64,000 nucleotides of DNA from Virgibacillus_O sediminis (GCF_042643265.1 NZ_JBHRRZ010000017.1:62001-126000), one strand, 5' to 3'; shown: positions 17,690 to 27,581, counted from the first letter of the stretch. Program-made: numbers and translations. Notes: generated by a model from the letters alone, not told the origin.

Positions 17690-17830
17690 TCGCTGTGCGA
17701 AGTGTCGATAAATCTGTGCTTCGAGCGATATCCTGTGGGTGCTACCGATAAACCTGTGCTCCTAGCGATATCCTAAGCCTACCGCCGATAAAACCGCTCT
17801 CCCGCTGATTCCACCCCCACCAATCCCCGC
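17690..17830. repeat. ~21-bp GATA-core tandem repeat array (locus A)
   Basis: About seven degenerate units spaced about 20-21 bases, each centred on CGATAA, CGATAT or CTGATT, between the Fe-S gene promoter and the argS terminator. The units alternate CGATAA and CGATAT. The same core and period recur at 28405, 40503, 51889 and 62114. Confidence 0.7.
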
Positions 17831-17843
17831 GCTCCTTTCAATC

Positions 17844-17879
17844 AAAAAAGAAGAAGCACCGTCTCCGGTACTCCTTCTC
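17844..17879 (-). terminator. intrinsic terminator after argS
   Basis: Imperfect 12-bp stem GAAGGAGTACCG / CGGTGCTTCTTC with a GAGA loop and a run of six U on the minus strand, ten bases past the argS stop. Confidence 0.88.
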
Positions 17880-17889
17880 CGATAATGTA

Positions 17890-19560
17890 TTACATTTTTT
17901 CCGGTGCATGGACACCGATCAGGCCAAGTGAATTGGCGATGGTGGTGCGGACTGCTTTCATCAATGCAATGCGGGCGCTGGTCCGTTTTGGCTGTTCGGG
18001 ATCCAGCACTTTTTCTGCATTGTAGAAGCTATGCAGCAGGGATGCCAGGTCGAACACATAATTGGTCACCTTCTGCGGGGTATGTTTCTCTGCAGCTTCT
18101 GTTACTACTTGCGGCAATTCGCCGAGTTTCTTCAGCAGGTCGACTTCCTTTTCGGCGGTCAGAAGGGATGCATCGAACTCGCTGTCGGTGTCGAACCCTT
18201 TTGCTTTCGCCTGTTCGAGCATCGTGCAGATTCGTGCATGGGCATACTGCACGTAGTATACCGGATTGTCGTTGGACTGCGAACGCGCCAGTTCGATATC
18301 GAAATCCAGCTGGGAATCATTGGAACGGGCCACGAAGAAATAACGGACCGCGTCATTTCCGATTTCGTCCATCAACTCCCTTAATGTAACGGCCGTGCCG
18401 GCACGCTTGCTCATTTTCTGCTTTTCACCTTGTTCAAACAGGTTGACCATCTGAATGATCTTCACATCGAATTTGTCCACGGAATAGCCGAGGGCCTGGA
18501 TGGCTGCCCGCATTCTGGCGATATAGCCGTGGTGGTCGGCGCCCCAGACATTGATGATCTTGTCAAAGCCGCGTTCAAGTTTATTTTGATGATAAGCGAT
18601 ATCCGGTGTCAGGTAGGTGTAATTTCCATCCTGTTTGATCAGCACACGGTCCTTGTCATCGCCAAGGTCTGTCGTGCGGAACCAGGTCGCCCCGTCCTGT
18701 TCATAGATATAGCCGGCGTCTTCCAGCTTTTTCAATGCCTCGGTGATTTTTCCTTCTTTATAAAGGGATCTTTCCGAAAACCAGTTGTCGAATTGAACGC
18801 CGAAATCGGCCAGGTCCTTTTCAATATTGCCGAGGGCATGCTTCAATCCGTACTCCTTGAAGAACTCCAACCGTTCCTCCAGATCGGCGTCTGCCCATTT
18901 TTCCCCGTATTCCTCGCTTAAGGCTCTGCCGATTTCCGCAATGTCCTCACCGCGGTAGCCATCCTCCGGCATTTCTGCATCACGGCCGAGTGCCTGGAGA
19001 TAGCGGGCTTCGACGGACAATGCGAGATTGTCAATCTGGTTTCCTGCATCATTGATATAGTACTCCCGCTCCACTTCATAGCCGGCCGCTGCCAGCACAT
19101 TGCAGAGGACGTCCCCGAAAGCGGCCCCACGCGCATGGCCTAGGTGGAGTTTTCCGGTCGGATTGACAGATACGAATTCCACCTGGACACGCTCGCCTTG
19201 TCCTGCATCGGTCTTCCCATATTCTGAGCCGGCCTCAAGAATGGATGGGATCACCTTTTCCAGAAAATCATTTTTCATAAAAAAGTTAATAAAACCCGGT
19301 CCGGCAATTTCCACTTTCTCAATCGACGCCTTGGATTGATCCAGATTATTCACGATATCGTCAGCAATCTGCCTCGGCGCCTTCTTGGCGATCCGGGCCA
19401 GCTGCATGGCAATATTACTTGCAAAATCACCATGTGCCTTCTCTTTCGGTTTTTCCAGAATGATTTCCGGCAGCTCTTCGGCGGTTGCCAGGCCTGCACC
19501 TGTGACGGCATCCGCAATTTCCTTTTTCAATGTCTCTTCTGTCTGTGCCAGGACGTTCAT
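17890..19560 (-). CDS. argS: arginyl-tRNA synthetase
   Basis: Charges tRNA-Arg. The 556-aa class I synthetase has the Arg-specific N-terminal additional domain, the HIGH motif as HLGH (residues 139-142), KMSKR as the KMSKS motif, and the C-terminal DALR anticodon-binding domain ending in a typical GVHAPEKM. The Shine-Dalgarno GAGGAGG lies seven bases before the ATG. It overlaps the end of the upstream DUF1934 gene by four bases, so the two are translationally coupled, as in B. subtilis ywiB-argS. Confidence 0.96.
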   Translation of the reverse strand: MNVLAQTEETLKKEIADAVTGAGLATAEELPEIILEKPKEKAHGDFASNIAMQLARIAKKAPRQIADDIVNNLDQSKASIEKVEIAGPGFINFFMKNDFLEKVIPSILEAGSEYGKTDAGQGERVQVEFVSVNPTGKLHLGHARGAAFGDVLCNVLAAAGYEVEREYYINDAGNQIDNLALSVEARYLQALGRDAEMPEDGYRGEDIAEIGRALSEEYGEKWADADLEERLEFFKEYGLKHALGNIEKDLADFGVQFDNWFSERSLYKEGKITEALKKLEDAGYIYEQDGATWFRTTDLGDDKDRVLIKQDGNYTYLTPDIAYHQNKLERGFDKIINVWGADHHGYIARMRAAIQALGYSVDKFDVKIIQMVNLFEQGEKQKMSKRAGTAVTLRELMDEIGNDAVRYFFVARSNDSQLDFDIELARSQSNDNPVYYVQYAHARICTMLEQAKAKGFDTDSEFDASLLTAEKEVDLLKKLGELPQVVTEAAEKHTPQKVTNYVFDLASLLHSFYNAEKVLDPEQPKRTSARIALMKAVRTTIANSLGLIGVHAPEKM

Positions 19561-19997
19561 TTGCTTTCCTCCTCGGTAATGATCAGCTCTAGTTGGTGCT
19601 TGCGCTCTTCCTGCCCATTCAATTTGACATGGTAGGAGATTTTCAAATATCCTGTATCGGCTTCGTCCACCGATTGATAGAAAATGCTATTGGTATATGT
19701 CTCCATATGTATCTTCCCATGTGGGTGATGATAAAGATTCTCCGTCGTTCCGTTCTCCGTGAATTTCTGGTTCATCTTTACCAGTCCGGTACGTTTGATC
19801 GTCACCTTATCGGACTGGATGGTAATCAGATTATCGGTTACTCCTTGTCCCTCTAACTCTTCCTCGAAGGTGAGGACATCCAGTTTCCCTTTCTGGTAGA
19901 ATTTTCCCGGCTGTTTGACGGTGTTGTACTCCATCTGGCCATTATCATCAATGATGGTTCGAAGTTCCACTGCTACTTGCTTAAACTGTAGACCCAT
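19557..19997 (-). CDS. ywiB: DUF1934 family protein (YwiB)
   Basis: The 146-aa small beta-rich protein matches the DUF1934/YwiB family (calycin-like barrel) in length and in the pattern of alternating strands with the conserved QSDKVTIKRTG and YHHPHGKI segments. Function unknown in all species known to me. Its stop overlaps the argS start by four bases. Good GAGGAG ribosome site. It is divergent from the penicillin-binding protein gene across a 169-base gap. Confidence 0.88.
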   Translation of the reverse strand: MGLQFKQVAVELRTIIDDNGQMEYNTVKQPGKFYQKGKLDVLTFEEELEGQGVTDNLITIQSDKVTIKRTGLVKMNQKFTENGTTENLYHHPHGKIHMETYTNSIFYQSVDEADTGYLKISYHVKLNGQEERKHQLELIITEEESK

Positions 19998-20166
19998 AAC
20001 ATCTCCTCTATTTCGCCTCTAGTCGTTATTGTATCATTATAGCGATAAATGTCAGCCATTCGCAATACAATCGTGAAAGTTTTCCTCAACAAGCCCGCCG
20101 TATCGTTTAATTCCTTTTATTTTTTCCCATAATGGTACTAATTGCGCACCAATAGGAGAAATCATA

Positions 20167-22194
20167 ATGGGAAAGAAAAGTAGACGTTTTCTATGGAAGG
20201 CAGGCTTCCGGCTGGCACTTCTCGCCGCTGTGGTGCTTGCCGGAATATATGGTATCAGTTATCTGCTTGGACCTCCACCTCTCCATGAGGAACAGCATAC
20301 TACCTACTATACGGAGTCGGGTGATGTATTTGGTGAGGAAAAAGGGCGTGAAGGCGGGGACTGGAAAGAGCTCGATGAACTGGATTCCGACCTGGTATCT
20401 GCCACGATCTTGATTGAGGACCAGCACTTCTATGACCATCCAGGCTTTGATTTTAAACGAATCATGGGAGCCATGTGGGAAAACATCCGTACTGGAACAT
20501 TGAAGGAAGGTGCAAGTACACTGACCCAGCAATATGCGAGAAACTTGTATCTTTCCCATGAAAAAACCTGGTCGAGAAAGCTGAAGGAAGCATTCTATAC
20601 GATCCGGCTGGAAATGTTCTATTCAAAGGATGACATACTGGAGGGCTATTTAAATTCCGTCTACTACGGCCATGGCGCCTATGGAGCGGAATCAGCCAGC
20701 CAGCTGTTCTTCCAAAAATCGGCAGAGGATCTGAGCATTGCCGAAGCAAGCATGCTCGCGGCCATTCCGAAAGGCCCTACCTACTATTCGCCATGGAACA
20801 ATGAAGAGAATGCCGAAAACCGGCAGAATCAGATACTCGCGATCATGCTGGACCATGGCGCTATCTCGGATGCCGAATATCAGTTAGCGGTGGCAGAAGA
20901 ACTGGATTACGCTCCGAAACAAACAAAGAAAGTCGAAAAAGAAGCTCCCTATTTCCAGGATACCGCCTTGTCGGAAGCGGCGGAGATTCTAGATATGGAG
21001 CCGGAGGATATCCGGTCAGGCGGATATGAAATACATACGACCTTAAATCTCCGTCAGCAAAAGAAGTTGGAAAATGAACTGGCGGAGGAATTCCACCCTT
21101 CCAGTGAGGCTCAGGCGGGAGTGCTCGCTATGAATCCGGAAAACGGAGCGATTGTGGCCATGAGCGGAGGACGGGACTATCAGGAGAGCAGCTTCAACCG
21201 GGCGGTGTCAGCCAAGCGTATGCCAGGCTCTTCCTTCAAGCCGTTCCTGTATTATGCTGCCCTGCAGCATGGCTACACACCGGCAACCAAACTGATCAGC
21301 AAACCTACCTCCTTTCAATTGGAGGACGGGGAGGTCTACCAGCCGAGCAATTACAATGGCTATTATGCCAACGAAGAAATCACTCTCGCACAGGCCATTG
21401 CATTGTCTGATAATATCTATGCCGTAAAAACCAATATGTATCTCGGCCCCGACCTGCTGATTGATACAGCAAAGGAGTTCGGCTTTACCAGCGACCTGCC
21501 TGCAGTGCCTTCGCTTGCACTCGGAACGGCAGCAGTCACCATAGAGGAAATGGTACAGGCCTACAGCATGCTGGCAAATGGCGGACGTGACATCGAAAGC
21601 CATACCGTTAAAAAAATCGCCGACCGTCATGGAAAGGTATTATATGAAAGAGAGGAAACAGAAGGCGAACAGGTTCTTGATCCGAAAACCGCCTTCATCC
21701 TGACCCATATGCTGACAGGCATTTTCGACCGGGAGCTGGACGGCTATATGGCTGTGACCGGCTCACCGATTGCAGGGCAGCTGAGCCATATTTATGCAGG
21801 CAAATCCGGCACGACCGCAAGCGACAGCTGGATGATCGGCTATAGCCCCTCCCTTGTGACAGGGGTCTGGGTCGGCTACGACGATAACCGGTCGATGGAT
21901 AAGACGGCGGAAACCCGCTACGCCAAGAAAATTTGGGCAGGATTCATGGAAAGGGCACATCAAGGGATGGAGCAGCAGGCATTTGATGTCCCGGCAGGAG
22001 TCGTCGGCATCCCGATCGATCCGGAGACAGGTGAACGGGCGACACCATACTGTGAAGCGAGCCGTGTAATGTACTTTGAAAAAGGGACCGAGCCCAGGCA
22101 GTACTGCTCGGAGCATTACCACCAAAAGGATATAAAAGAGGAAGAGAGAGATGGAAAAGGAGTCATCGAAAAATGGTTTGAGCTGTTTTTCTAA
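20167..22194 (+). CDS. pbpG: class A penicillin-binding protein (PBP2d type)
   Basis: Bifunctional peptidoglycan glycosyltransferase/transpeptidase anchored by one N-terminal membrane helix (about residues 12-34). The GT51 domain has the catalytic glutamate in IEDQHFYDH (Glu84) and the GASTLTQQYARN motif; the transpeptidase domain has SSFK (Ser355, Lys358), SDN (414-416) and KSGT (546-549). At 675 aa it lacks the long C-terminal tails of PBP1. The context next to ywhD and argS matches B. subtilis pbpG (PBP2d), which is made in the forespore; I could not find a convincing sigma-F or sigma-G promoter. The short C-terminus has two cysteines (PYCEAS, PRQYCSEH). Confidence 0.93.
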   Translation: MGKKSRRFLWKAGFRLALLAAVVLAGIYGISYLLGPPPLHEEQHTTYYTESGDVFGEEKGREGGDWKELDELDSDLVSATILIEDQHFYDHPGFDFKRIMGAMWENIRTGTLKEGASTLTQQYARNLYLSHEKTWSRKLKEAFYTIRLEMFYSKDDILEGYLNSVYYGHGAYGAESASQLFFQKSAEDLSIAEASMLAAIPKGPTYYSPWNNEENAENRQNQILAIMLDHGAISDAEYQLAVAEELDYAPKQTKKVEKEAPYFQDTALSEAAEILDMEPEDIRSGGYEIHTTLNLRQQKKLENELAEEFHPSSEAQAGVLAMNPENGAIVAMSGGRDYQESSFNRAVSAKRMPGSSFKPFLYYAALQHGYTPATKLISKPTSFQLEDGEVYQPSNYNGYYANEEITLAQAIALSDNIYAVKTNMYLGPDLLIDTAKEFGFTSDLPAVPSLALGTAAVTIEEMVQAYSMLANGGRDIESHTVKKIADRHGKVLYEREETEGEQVLDPKTAFILTHMLTGIFDRELDGYMAVTGSPIAGQLSHIYAGKSGTTASDSWMIGYSPSLVTGVWVGYDDNRSMDKTAETRYAKKIWAGFMERAHQGMEQQAFDVPAGVVGIPIDPETGERATPYCEASRVMYFEKGTEPRQYCSEHYHQKDIKEEERDGKGVIEKWFELFF

Positions 22195-22219
22195 GAAGGA
22201 TATTGTTTTTTCAACGAAA

Positions 22220-22519
22220 TCACCAAAGCGGCTCTTCGTCGTTTGACAGTGTTAATATATAAGGGTAAATGGCTAAATGTAATGGGAAGAGCAACAGCAG
22301 GGCAATAACGACCATAATAGAAGGGCCTAAGAACAAATTCATCGTCATGATGACGGTGATGGCTATGAAATTCATGAGGCTGGTCACTTTCCTCGTCCTG
22401 GCTGTAGCATACTGTGTTGCCCCACAGTGAGGGCAAGCCATCGAATTTTTTAAACTGAACCATTTCTTGATCGTCTCTTTCCAACTCCAGGAGCTGTGGC
22501 ATTGTTGGCAAACGGGCAT
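22220..22519 (-). CDS. small CxxC membrane protein (TIGR04104 type)
   Basis: The 99-aa product has two CxxC motifs (PVCQQCHSSW and MACPHCGATQY, a rubredoxin/zinc-ribbon-like knuckle) followed by two predicted membrane helices and a short polar tail. This is the layout of the TIGR04104 cxxc_20_cxxc family of Firmicutes, function unknown. The frame also opens at TTG 22525, but the ATG at 22519 lies seven bases after GAGGAGG. It is convergent with pbpG. It probably binds Zn through the four cysteines. Confidence 0.82.
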   Translation of the reverse strand: MPVCQQCHSSWSWKETIKKWFSLKNSMACPHCGATQYATARTRKVTSLMNFIAITVIMTMNLFLGPSIMVVIALLLLFPLHLAIYPYILTLSNDEEPLW

Positions 22520-22604
22520 TCTCAAGCCTCCTCAGCAAGGGTATAGAAAAATCAGTCAATTGAATTGTACCATACGCTACTTATCAAATTGTATAAATTC
22601 GACA

Positions 22605-22653
22605 AAAAAAGAAGCCGACAATCCAAGGGGTCCGTTCCCTTGTTTGTCGGCTT
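22605..22653 (-). terminator. terminator after ywhD (bidirectional)
   Basis: Stem GAAGCCGACAA / TTGTCGGCTTC with an inner AAGGG/CCCTT pairing; runs of T on both sides, longest (seven U) on the minus strand downstream of ywhD. Confidence 0.88.
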
Positions 22654-22761
22654 CTTTTTGTCCTAGTAATACATGAGTCAGCCCATGTACTAATATTTTA
22701 CAAATTTCTTGAACAAAGTACAACAATTTAATTATTTATTCATAATTCGGACACAAACTGT

Positions 22762-23277
22762 TCACGATTCCGGCAGTGCCTCTTTCAATTCATCGGTGGA
22801 ATTATTCCACATATCTTCATTGAAATCCACTAGGAAATCACGCAGCAGCTTTTTGGAATGGTCATCCATATGGTCCACGATCACTTTGCCTTTAAGGGCT
22901 TTTTCCATATGTTTGACATGCTCCGGCATTGATTTGTACGCAAGTTTGATGGAGCGGTCAACCCGGATTTCACAGCCGGTCACGCCTGAATAATATGGTC
23001 CGTTCTCGCCCCGGGCTACATTGACCCAGACAATCCAGTACAATTTGCCGTTCGGTACTTTATCCTTGTCCGGCTGGAATTTGACCCGGCGTTCGACATC
23101 ACTGCGGGCATGCATGGCGCCCATATCAACATATGCCTTGTCTTCATTCGGGTCCACGATGACAGCGGACATGTTTTCCAAGCTGATTGCCCCACCACCA
23201 TAACCGCCATGTCCATCGGTGGAATCGTCTTTAATAATAGTAAATGAGTTTTTCTTCTTCTCCTGATCAGAACTCAC
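22762..23277 (-). CDS. ywhD: YwhD family protein
   Basis: The 171-aa conserved Bacillales protein matches B. subtilis YwhD over its whole length, with GGYGGGAISLENMSAVIVDP near the N-terminus and the central KLYWIVWVNV segment. No catalytic motif or membrane segment is evident; function unknown. GTG start, seven bases after AAGGAGGG. It has a strong terminator and is a single-gene unit, separated from ywgA by a truncated copy of a dispersed palindrome. Confidence 0.9.
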   Translation of the reverse strand: MSSDQEKKKNSFTIIKDDSTDGHGGYGGGAISLENMSAVIVDPNEDKAYVDMGAMHARSDVERRVKFQPDKDKVPNGKLYWIVWVNVARGENGPYYSGVTGCEIRVDRSIKLAYKSMPEHVKHMEKALKGKVIVDHMDDHSKKLLRDFLVDFNEDMWNNSTDELKEALPES

Positions 23278-23433
23278 CTATAAGCCCTCCTTTTCTGGCT
23301 TTTTCTCCATTGTAGCACAGCAGATGCCCCATTTCCTAATGACGGGACTGCAGGAGGGAGAGCCAGTCGTGGTGTTTTATCCAATGATAAATCTGAACCA
23401 ACGGGAAAGTTTGGTGAGTGGATATTAACTGCC

Positions 23434-23513
23434 CCGGAAATATACTCCGCTTTCCGCGAGCGGCTGGTAAGCCACCTTGTGCTATCGCACTGCGGCATTA
23501 CCAGTTCGCCCAG
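23434..23513. repeat. truncated copy of a ~115-bp dispersed palindrome
   Basis: Starts CGGAAATATACTCCGCTTTC and continues with the TGTGCTATCGCACTGCGGC centre found in the full copies at 34974-35092 and 47741-47858, but stops shortly after the centre, ending against the ywgA stop codon. The right arm is missing. Confidence 0.85.
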
Positions 23514-24008
23514 TCAGTGCTTCAGTTTATGGATGAATTGGATGGCTTCCTCAATTTCTTCATCGGTGTATTTCTGCTTTGGTTTGACCGTATGGACTTT
23601 TTCAATATTTTCCTCCAGTGGAAGATGGTCAAAATACATGAGGGTGGAAACGAGCTCCAAGAATCTCGAGCTCTTATTCTGCATTAATGATACATATTCC
23701 TCCAGGTTCGGCATCTCACTGGAAAACTGCTGGAGGAAGGAATGCCCATCCTCTGTTACAGTATAGCGGTACTGCGAATAATTCCCTTTATCCTCTTTGA
23801 CTTCGCTCACAAACCCAAGGTTGCATAATTCCTCTACTCGGAGTGTCAGTTCTTCGGAGTATGGGCCGTAAAAATGAAACTCGTATTTTTCCTCAAACGG
23901 CATCTTGCATTTCTGCATGATATAAATCATTTTCTGCAGCTTTTTCCTTCCCGTCAGCTCATCGGCTTCGGCAAAAAACTGCATCAATCTTGCATGATTA
24001 GTCAGCAT
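23514..24008 (-). CDS. ywgA: YwgA family protein
   Basis: The 164-aa product resembles the YwgA family: an N-terminal winged-helix-like region (NHARLMQFFAEADELTGRKKLQKMIYIMQ, split here only for description, residues about 4-32) and FHFYGPYSEEL, as in antitoxin-like Panacea/YwgA proteins. Function unknown. A TTG at 24011 is also in frame, but ATG 24008 is seven bases after GGGAGAG. It overlaps the end of ywfO by 11 bases and is probably co-translated. Its stop codon abuts a truncated dispersed repeat, so the natural C-terminus may have been altered by that insertion. Confidence 0.85.
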   Translation of the reverse strand: MLTNHARLMQFFAEADELTGRKKLQKMIYIMQKCKMPFEEKYEFHFYGPYSEELTLRVEELCNLGFVSEVKEDKGNYSQYRYTVTEDGHSFLQQFSSEMPNLEEYVSLMQNKSSRFLELVSTLMYFDHLPLEENIEKVHTVKPKQKYTDEEIEEAIQFIHKLKH

Positions 24009-25317
24009 CAACTATCTCTCCCTGCCCATATAAAATTTCATAAATGCGCTGTTTTCTATGTTCATCCTCTAATGCATCCAATAAATCGGTCGGAAAATAC
24101 AATTTATGGTCGGTCCGCTTTTTCCCCGAGATGGCTTCTACAATATCCGAATTCCTGGAAAGCTCCTTCAGTTCATTATTCGGCATCAAGAGATGGATCG
24201 GAAGCCTTTCTTCCTCTTCACCCGGACGATAGAAATCATACGGGAGGTCGGAAGAGGAATCAACAACCAGATAATATTCCGGATCAATGTCCGCTTCCTG
24301 GAATAGCCGGTGCAGCTCCATCCACTCTCTCATCTGCAGGTTCGGGTTGAACTCCACATACTTGAACAGACGGCGGTTCATGAACCGTTCGCATAGATCA
24401 CGGAGGATTTCATCATCTTCTTCCTGCCAGAGTTGGAAATAATAATGCACGATCATTTCATCCAGCTTCAGATATTCTTCCAAGTCCACATTTCCTTTGA
24501 AGAAGGAAATGAAATGGGTCGGCTGCAGTTTGAAGGTAAAATCATCCCGCTCATATAGATACTTGGCCCTGTGCAGGATTTTTGACAAAATCACTTCCGC
24601 ACTTCTTGTAACAGGATGGAAGTATACCTGCCAGTACATCTGGTAACGGCTCATGATATAGTCCTCCACCGCATGCATGCCCGTGGATTTAACCACCACC
24701 TGATCCTCGGTAGGGCGCATCACCCGAAGGATTCTTTCCATATCAAAATGGCCGTAGCTCACCCCGGTGAAATACGCATCCCGCTGCAGATAATCCATCC
24801 GGTCGGCATCGATTTGGCTCGATATCAGGCTGACGACAAGCTTATTGGGATATGTTTTGGCGATGACATCGGCGACCTTCTGTGCAAGCCCCTTTTCTGC
24901 CCGCTCTAACACTTTGTTTACCCTGGTATCCCCCAGAATAATCCGCTGGGTGAAATCTTCGTGATCCAGTTTGAACACTTTCTCAAAGGAATGGGAAAAA
25001 GGTCCGTGCCCGAGATCATGCAAAAGCGCTGCACACAGGCAAAGCAGCCGTTCTTCCTTATTCCAATTCGGCCTGTCCTGGAAATTATTAAGAATTCGCC
25101 GGACAATTTCGTAGACACCGAGGGAATGGTTAAAACGGCTGTGCTCTGCTCCATGAAAGGTATAATTGGTCGTCCCCAACTGTTTAATCCGGCGCAGGCG
25201 CTGGAATTCCGGGGAAGCAATCAGATCCCAGATCACCCTGTCCTTGACATGGACATAGCGGTGGACGGGATCCTTGAATACCTTCTCTTCATTCAATTGT
25301 TCATCCTTATATTCCAT
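23998..25317 (-). CDS. ywfO: HD-domain phosphohydrolase (YwfO)
   Basis: The 439-aa metal-dependent phosphohydrolase of the dGTPase-like HD superfamily. Seen: HSRFNHSLGV (His64), the HD pair in LLHDLGHGPFSHS (His100/Asp101) and the distal aspartate in SSQIDADRMDY (Asp170). Family members hydrolyse dNTPs to deoxynucleosides or are regulators of such activity; the substrate here is not known. The ribosome site is weak. It is followed by ywgA in an overlapping arrangement and divergent from lipL across 93 bases. Confidence 0.9.
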   Translation of the reverse strand: MEYKDEQLNEEKVFKDPVHRYVHVKDRVIWDLIASPEFQRLRRIKQLGTTNYTFHGAEHSRFNHSLGVYEIVRRILNNFQDRPNWNKEERLLCLCAALLHDLGHGPFSHSFEKVFKLDHEDFTQRIILGDTRVNKVLERAEKGLAQKVADVIAKTYPNKLVVSLISSQIDADRMDYLQRDAYFTGVSYGHFDMERILRVMRPTEDQVVVKSTGMHAVEDYIMSRYQMYWQVYFHPVTRSAEVILSKILHRAKYLYERDDFTFKLQPTHFISFFKGNVDLEEYLKLDEMIVHYYFQLWQEEDDEILRDLCERFMNRRLFKYVEFNPNLQMREWMELHRLFQEADIDPEYYLVVDSSSDLPYDFYRPGEEEERLPIHLLMPNNELKELSRNSDIVEAISGKKRTDHKLYFPTDLLDALEDEHRKQRIYEILYGQGEIVDAD

Positions 25318-25410
25318 TTATTTTCAACCCGTTTCTTTTCGACGATTTGATAGTAATTAGTATATAATAAGTTGGAGAATGACAAAAGAGGTTAATAAGC
25401 GAGGTCAGCT

Positions 25411-26307
25411 ATGAAAAACTGGAAGGAAATCGTGAGCCACACGACATTTCGGCACCTGGACCACTCAACAAAAAAATTTTTTTACGAAGAACCATATACA
25501 GCAATGACTTCCTTTGCCGTGGACGATGCACTCGCCCTTTCCATCAGCGACAATGCCTCTCCCCCGGCCATCCGGCTCTGGGTCCACCCAGACACCATCG
25601 TACTAGGTATTCCGGATGCCCGTCTCCCGTATATTGAAGAGGGAGTCGAATACCTTGCCGGCGAGGGCTATCATGTCGTTGTCCGCAATTCGGGCGGTCT
25701 TGCCGTCGCACTGGATGAAGGAGTATTGAATATCTCCCTGGTTCTTCCAGGGGTCAAAAATATATCCATCCATGATTGTTACGAAGCGATGGTCAGCTTC
25801 GTCAAATATATGCTGAACGATGTCACCGACCAGATTGAGGCATATGAAATCGAGGACTCCTACTGCCCCGGCGATTTTGACCTGAGCATCAGCGGCCGCA
25901 AGTTTGCAGGAATTTCGCAGCGCCGCATCAAGGATGGAGCAGCCATTCAGATCTACCTTGATGTGGAAGGAGACAGCCATCGGCGGGCTTCACTTATCCG
26001 CGAGTTCTATCGGCTCAGCAAAAAAGGAGAACAGACCAAGTTCGACTATCCGGAAATAAATCCGGAAGTGATGGGTTCCCTTTCCGAGCTGCTCGGCCGC
26101 AAGATGACCGTCGGGGATATGAAACAACGGGTCCACCGCGCATTGGAGGATCTGAACGACGAAATTGTTACCGATGATTTTTCTGTGAAAGAAGAAGAAA
26201 CGTTCAAAAAGCGGATGGAACTGATGAAAAAGCGGAATAAAGACATTGCGGAAATGCTGCATCCGCCAGCCGGCGACGTACGGACTATTTCCAGCGACCA
26301 GGGGTAA
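25411..26307 (+). CDS. lipL: octanoyl-[GcvH]:protein N-octanoyltransferase (LipL)
   Basis: Moves octanoyl from GcvH to E2 subunits of 2-oxoacid dehydrogenases in Bacillus lipoate assembly. The 298-aa product has the LipB/LplA fold with RNSGGLAVALDEGVLNIS, the acyl-accepting cysteine in SYCPGDFDLS (Cys152, matching the B. subtilis Cys150) and the conserved lysine in GRKFAG (Lys164). The C-terminal ~40 residues are charged and variable. The start is supported by GAGGT. It is convergent with pta, with a shared terminator. Confidence 0.92.
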   Translation: MKNWKEIVSHTTFRHLDHSTKKFFYEEPYTAMTSFAVDDALALSISDNASPPAIRLWVHPDTIVLGIPDARLPYIEEGVEYLAGEGYHVVVRNSGGLAVALDEGVLNISLVLPGVKNISIHDCYEAMVSFVKYMLNDVTDQIEAYEIEDSYCPGDFDLSISGRKFAGISQRRIKDGAAIQIYLDVEGDSHRRASLIREFYRLSKKGEQTKFDYPEINPEVMGSLSELLGRKMTVGDMKQRVHRALEDLNDEIVTDDFSVKEEETFKKRMELMKKRNKDIAEMLHPPAGDVRTISSDQG

Positions 26308-26373
26308 ATTATTGCTAGGGCCAAAGCGTAGGCCTAAATATGCTAATCCTGCATACATGTCAGATATAGATGT

Positions 26374-26412
26374 TAAAAAAAGCTGAAGCGGCCGGGCCGC
26401 TTCAGCTTTTTT
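26374..26412. terminator. bidirectional terminator between lipL and pta
   Basis: Perfect 11-bp stem AGCTGAAGCGG / CCGCTTCAGCT with A7 before and T6 after; it serves both convergent genes. Confidence 0.93.
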
Positions 26413-26416
26413 ACGT

Positions 26417-27388
26417 TTACTCTGATTGTGCTGCTGTAATCAAGGCAAGATTGTAGACATCTTCCGAGCTGCAGCCGCGGGACAGATCATTGACAGGTGC
26501 ATTGAGCCCCTGCAGGATCGGCCCTACTGCTTCAAAACCTCCCAGTCGCTGAGCTATTTTATAGCCGATGTTTCCAGCTTCAAGGCTTGGGAAGATGAAC
26601 GTATTAGCATCGCCTTTTAGGATGGAATCCGGAGCTTTCTTCTCTGCCACACTCGGCACGAAGGCCGCATCGAATTGGAACTCACCATCGATGACGATAT
26701 CCGGATTTTTTTCACGGGCAATCTGCAATGCTTCCGTCACTTTTTCGGTTTCTTCGGATTTAGCCGACCCTTTTGTGGAGAAGCTGAGCATGGCAACCCT
26801 TGGATCTACACCAAACAGCTTTCCTGTGTTGGCACTTTCCACCGCGATTTCGGCAAGGTCCTGGCTGTCAGGGGAGATGTTAATTGCACAGTCTGCAAAG
26901 ACATATTTCTCATCATCCCGAACCATGATGAACACACCGGATGTTTTCTTGACGCCTTCTTTGGTCTTAATGATCTGCAGTGCCGGGCGAACGGTATCGG
27001 CAGTTGAATGGGCCGCACCGCTTACAAGGCCGTCCGCCTGGTTCATATACACAAGCATGGTGCCGAAGTAATTCTCATCCTGTAGGATCTTCCGGGCATC
27101 CTCCTCGCTGGCTTTCCCTTTCCGGCGTTCCACAAAGGTTTCCACCATCAGGTCGAACTCCGGGAATGACTTAGGGTCCAGGATTTCCGCTGTGCCCACA
27201 TCGACACCGACATCCTCTGCCTTTTGCTTGATTTCAGCTTTATCTCCGACCAGAATCGGGGTAAGAATCCCGGCTGCACCCAGCTGGCTGGCCGCTTTCA
27301 GGATACGCTCATCCAATCCTTCCGGGAAAACAATCTTTTTATTTTTGGTTTCCACTTTTGCTTTTAATTCATCAAATAAACTACTCAT
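26417..27388 (-). CDS. pta: phosphate acetyltransferase
   Basis: Converts acetyl-CoA and phosphate to acetyl phosphate, the first step of overflow acetate production. The 323-aa product is the short, catalytic-domain-only form typical of Bacillus, with VFPEGLDERIL at the N-terminus, LVSGAAHSTADTVRPALQ and FPSLEAGNIGYK near the C-terminus. The Shine-Dalgarno AGGAGG is nine bases upstream. I looked for a cre site in the promoter region, as B. subtilis pta is CcpA-activated, and did not find one with confidence. Confidence 0.95.
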   Translation of the reverse strand: MSSLFDELKAKVETKNKKIVFPEGLDERILKAASQLGAAGILTPILVGDKAEIKQKAEDVGVDVGTAEILDPKSFPEFDLMVETFVERRKGKASEEDARKILQDENYFGTMLVYMNQADGLVSGAAHSTADTVRPALQIIKTKEGVKKTSGVFIMVRDDEKYVFADCAINISPDSQDLAEIAVESANTGKLFGVDPRVAMLSFSTKGSAKSEETEKVTEALQIAREKNPDIVIDGEFQFDAAFVPSVAEKKAPDSILKGDANTFIFPSLEAGNIGYKIAQRLGGFEAVGPILQGLNAPVNDLSRGCSSEDVYNLALITAAQSE

Positions 27389-27581
27389 TTTGACATTCCT
27401 CCTAGCTGCATCTATCCCATCATAAAGGATTTTCCTTGTTTATGGAAGAAATCAAAATTGACATTCCCATGACAACTAAAGAAAAATCCTGAGACGGAGG
27501 GCCATCATATATGATTATCTTACCCTAATTATGATAGACTAAAAACATAAGTCATTTACAGCAAATTAAGGAGAGATAGAT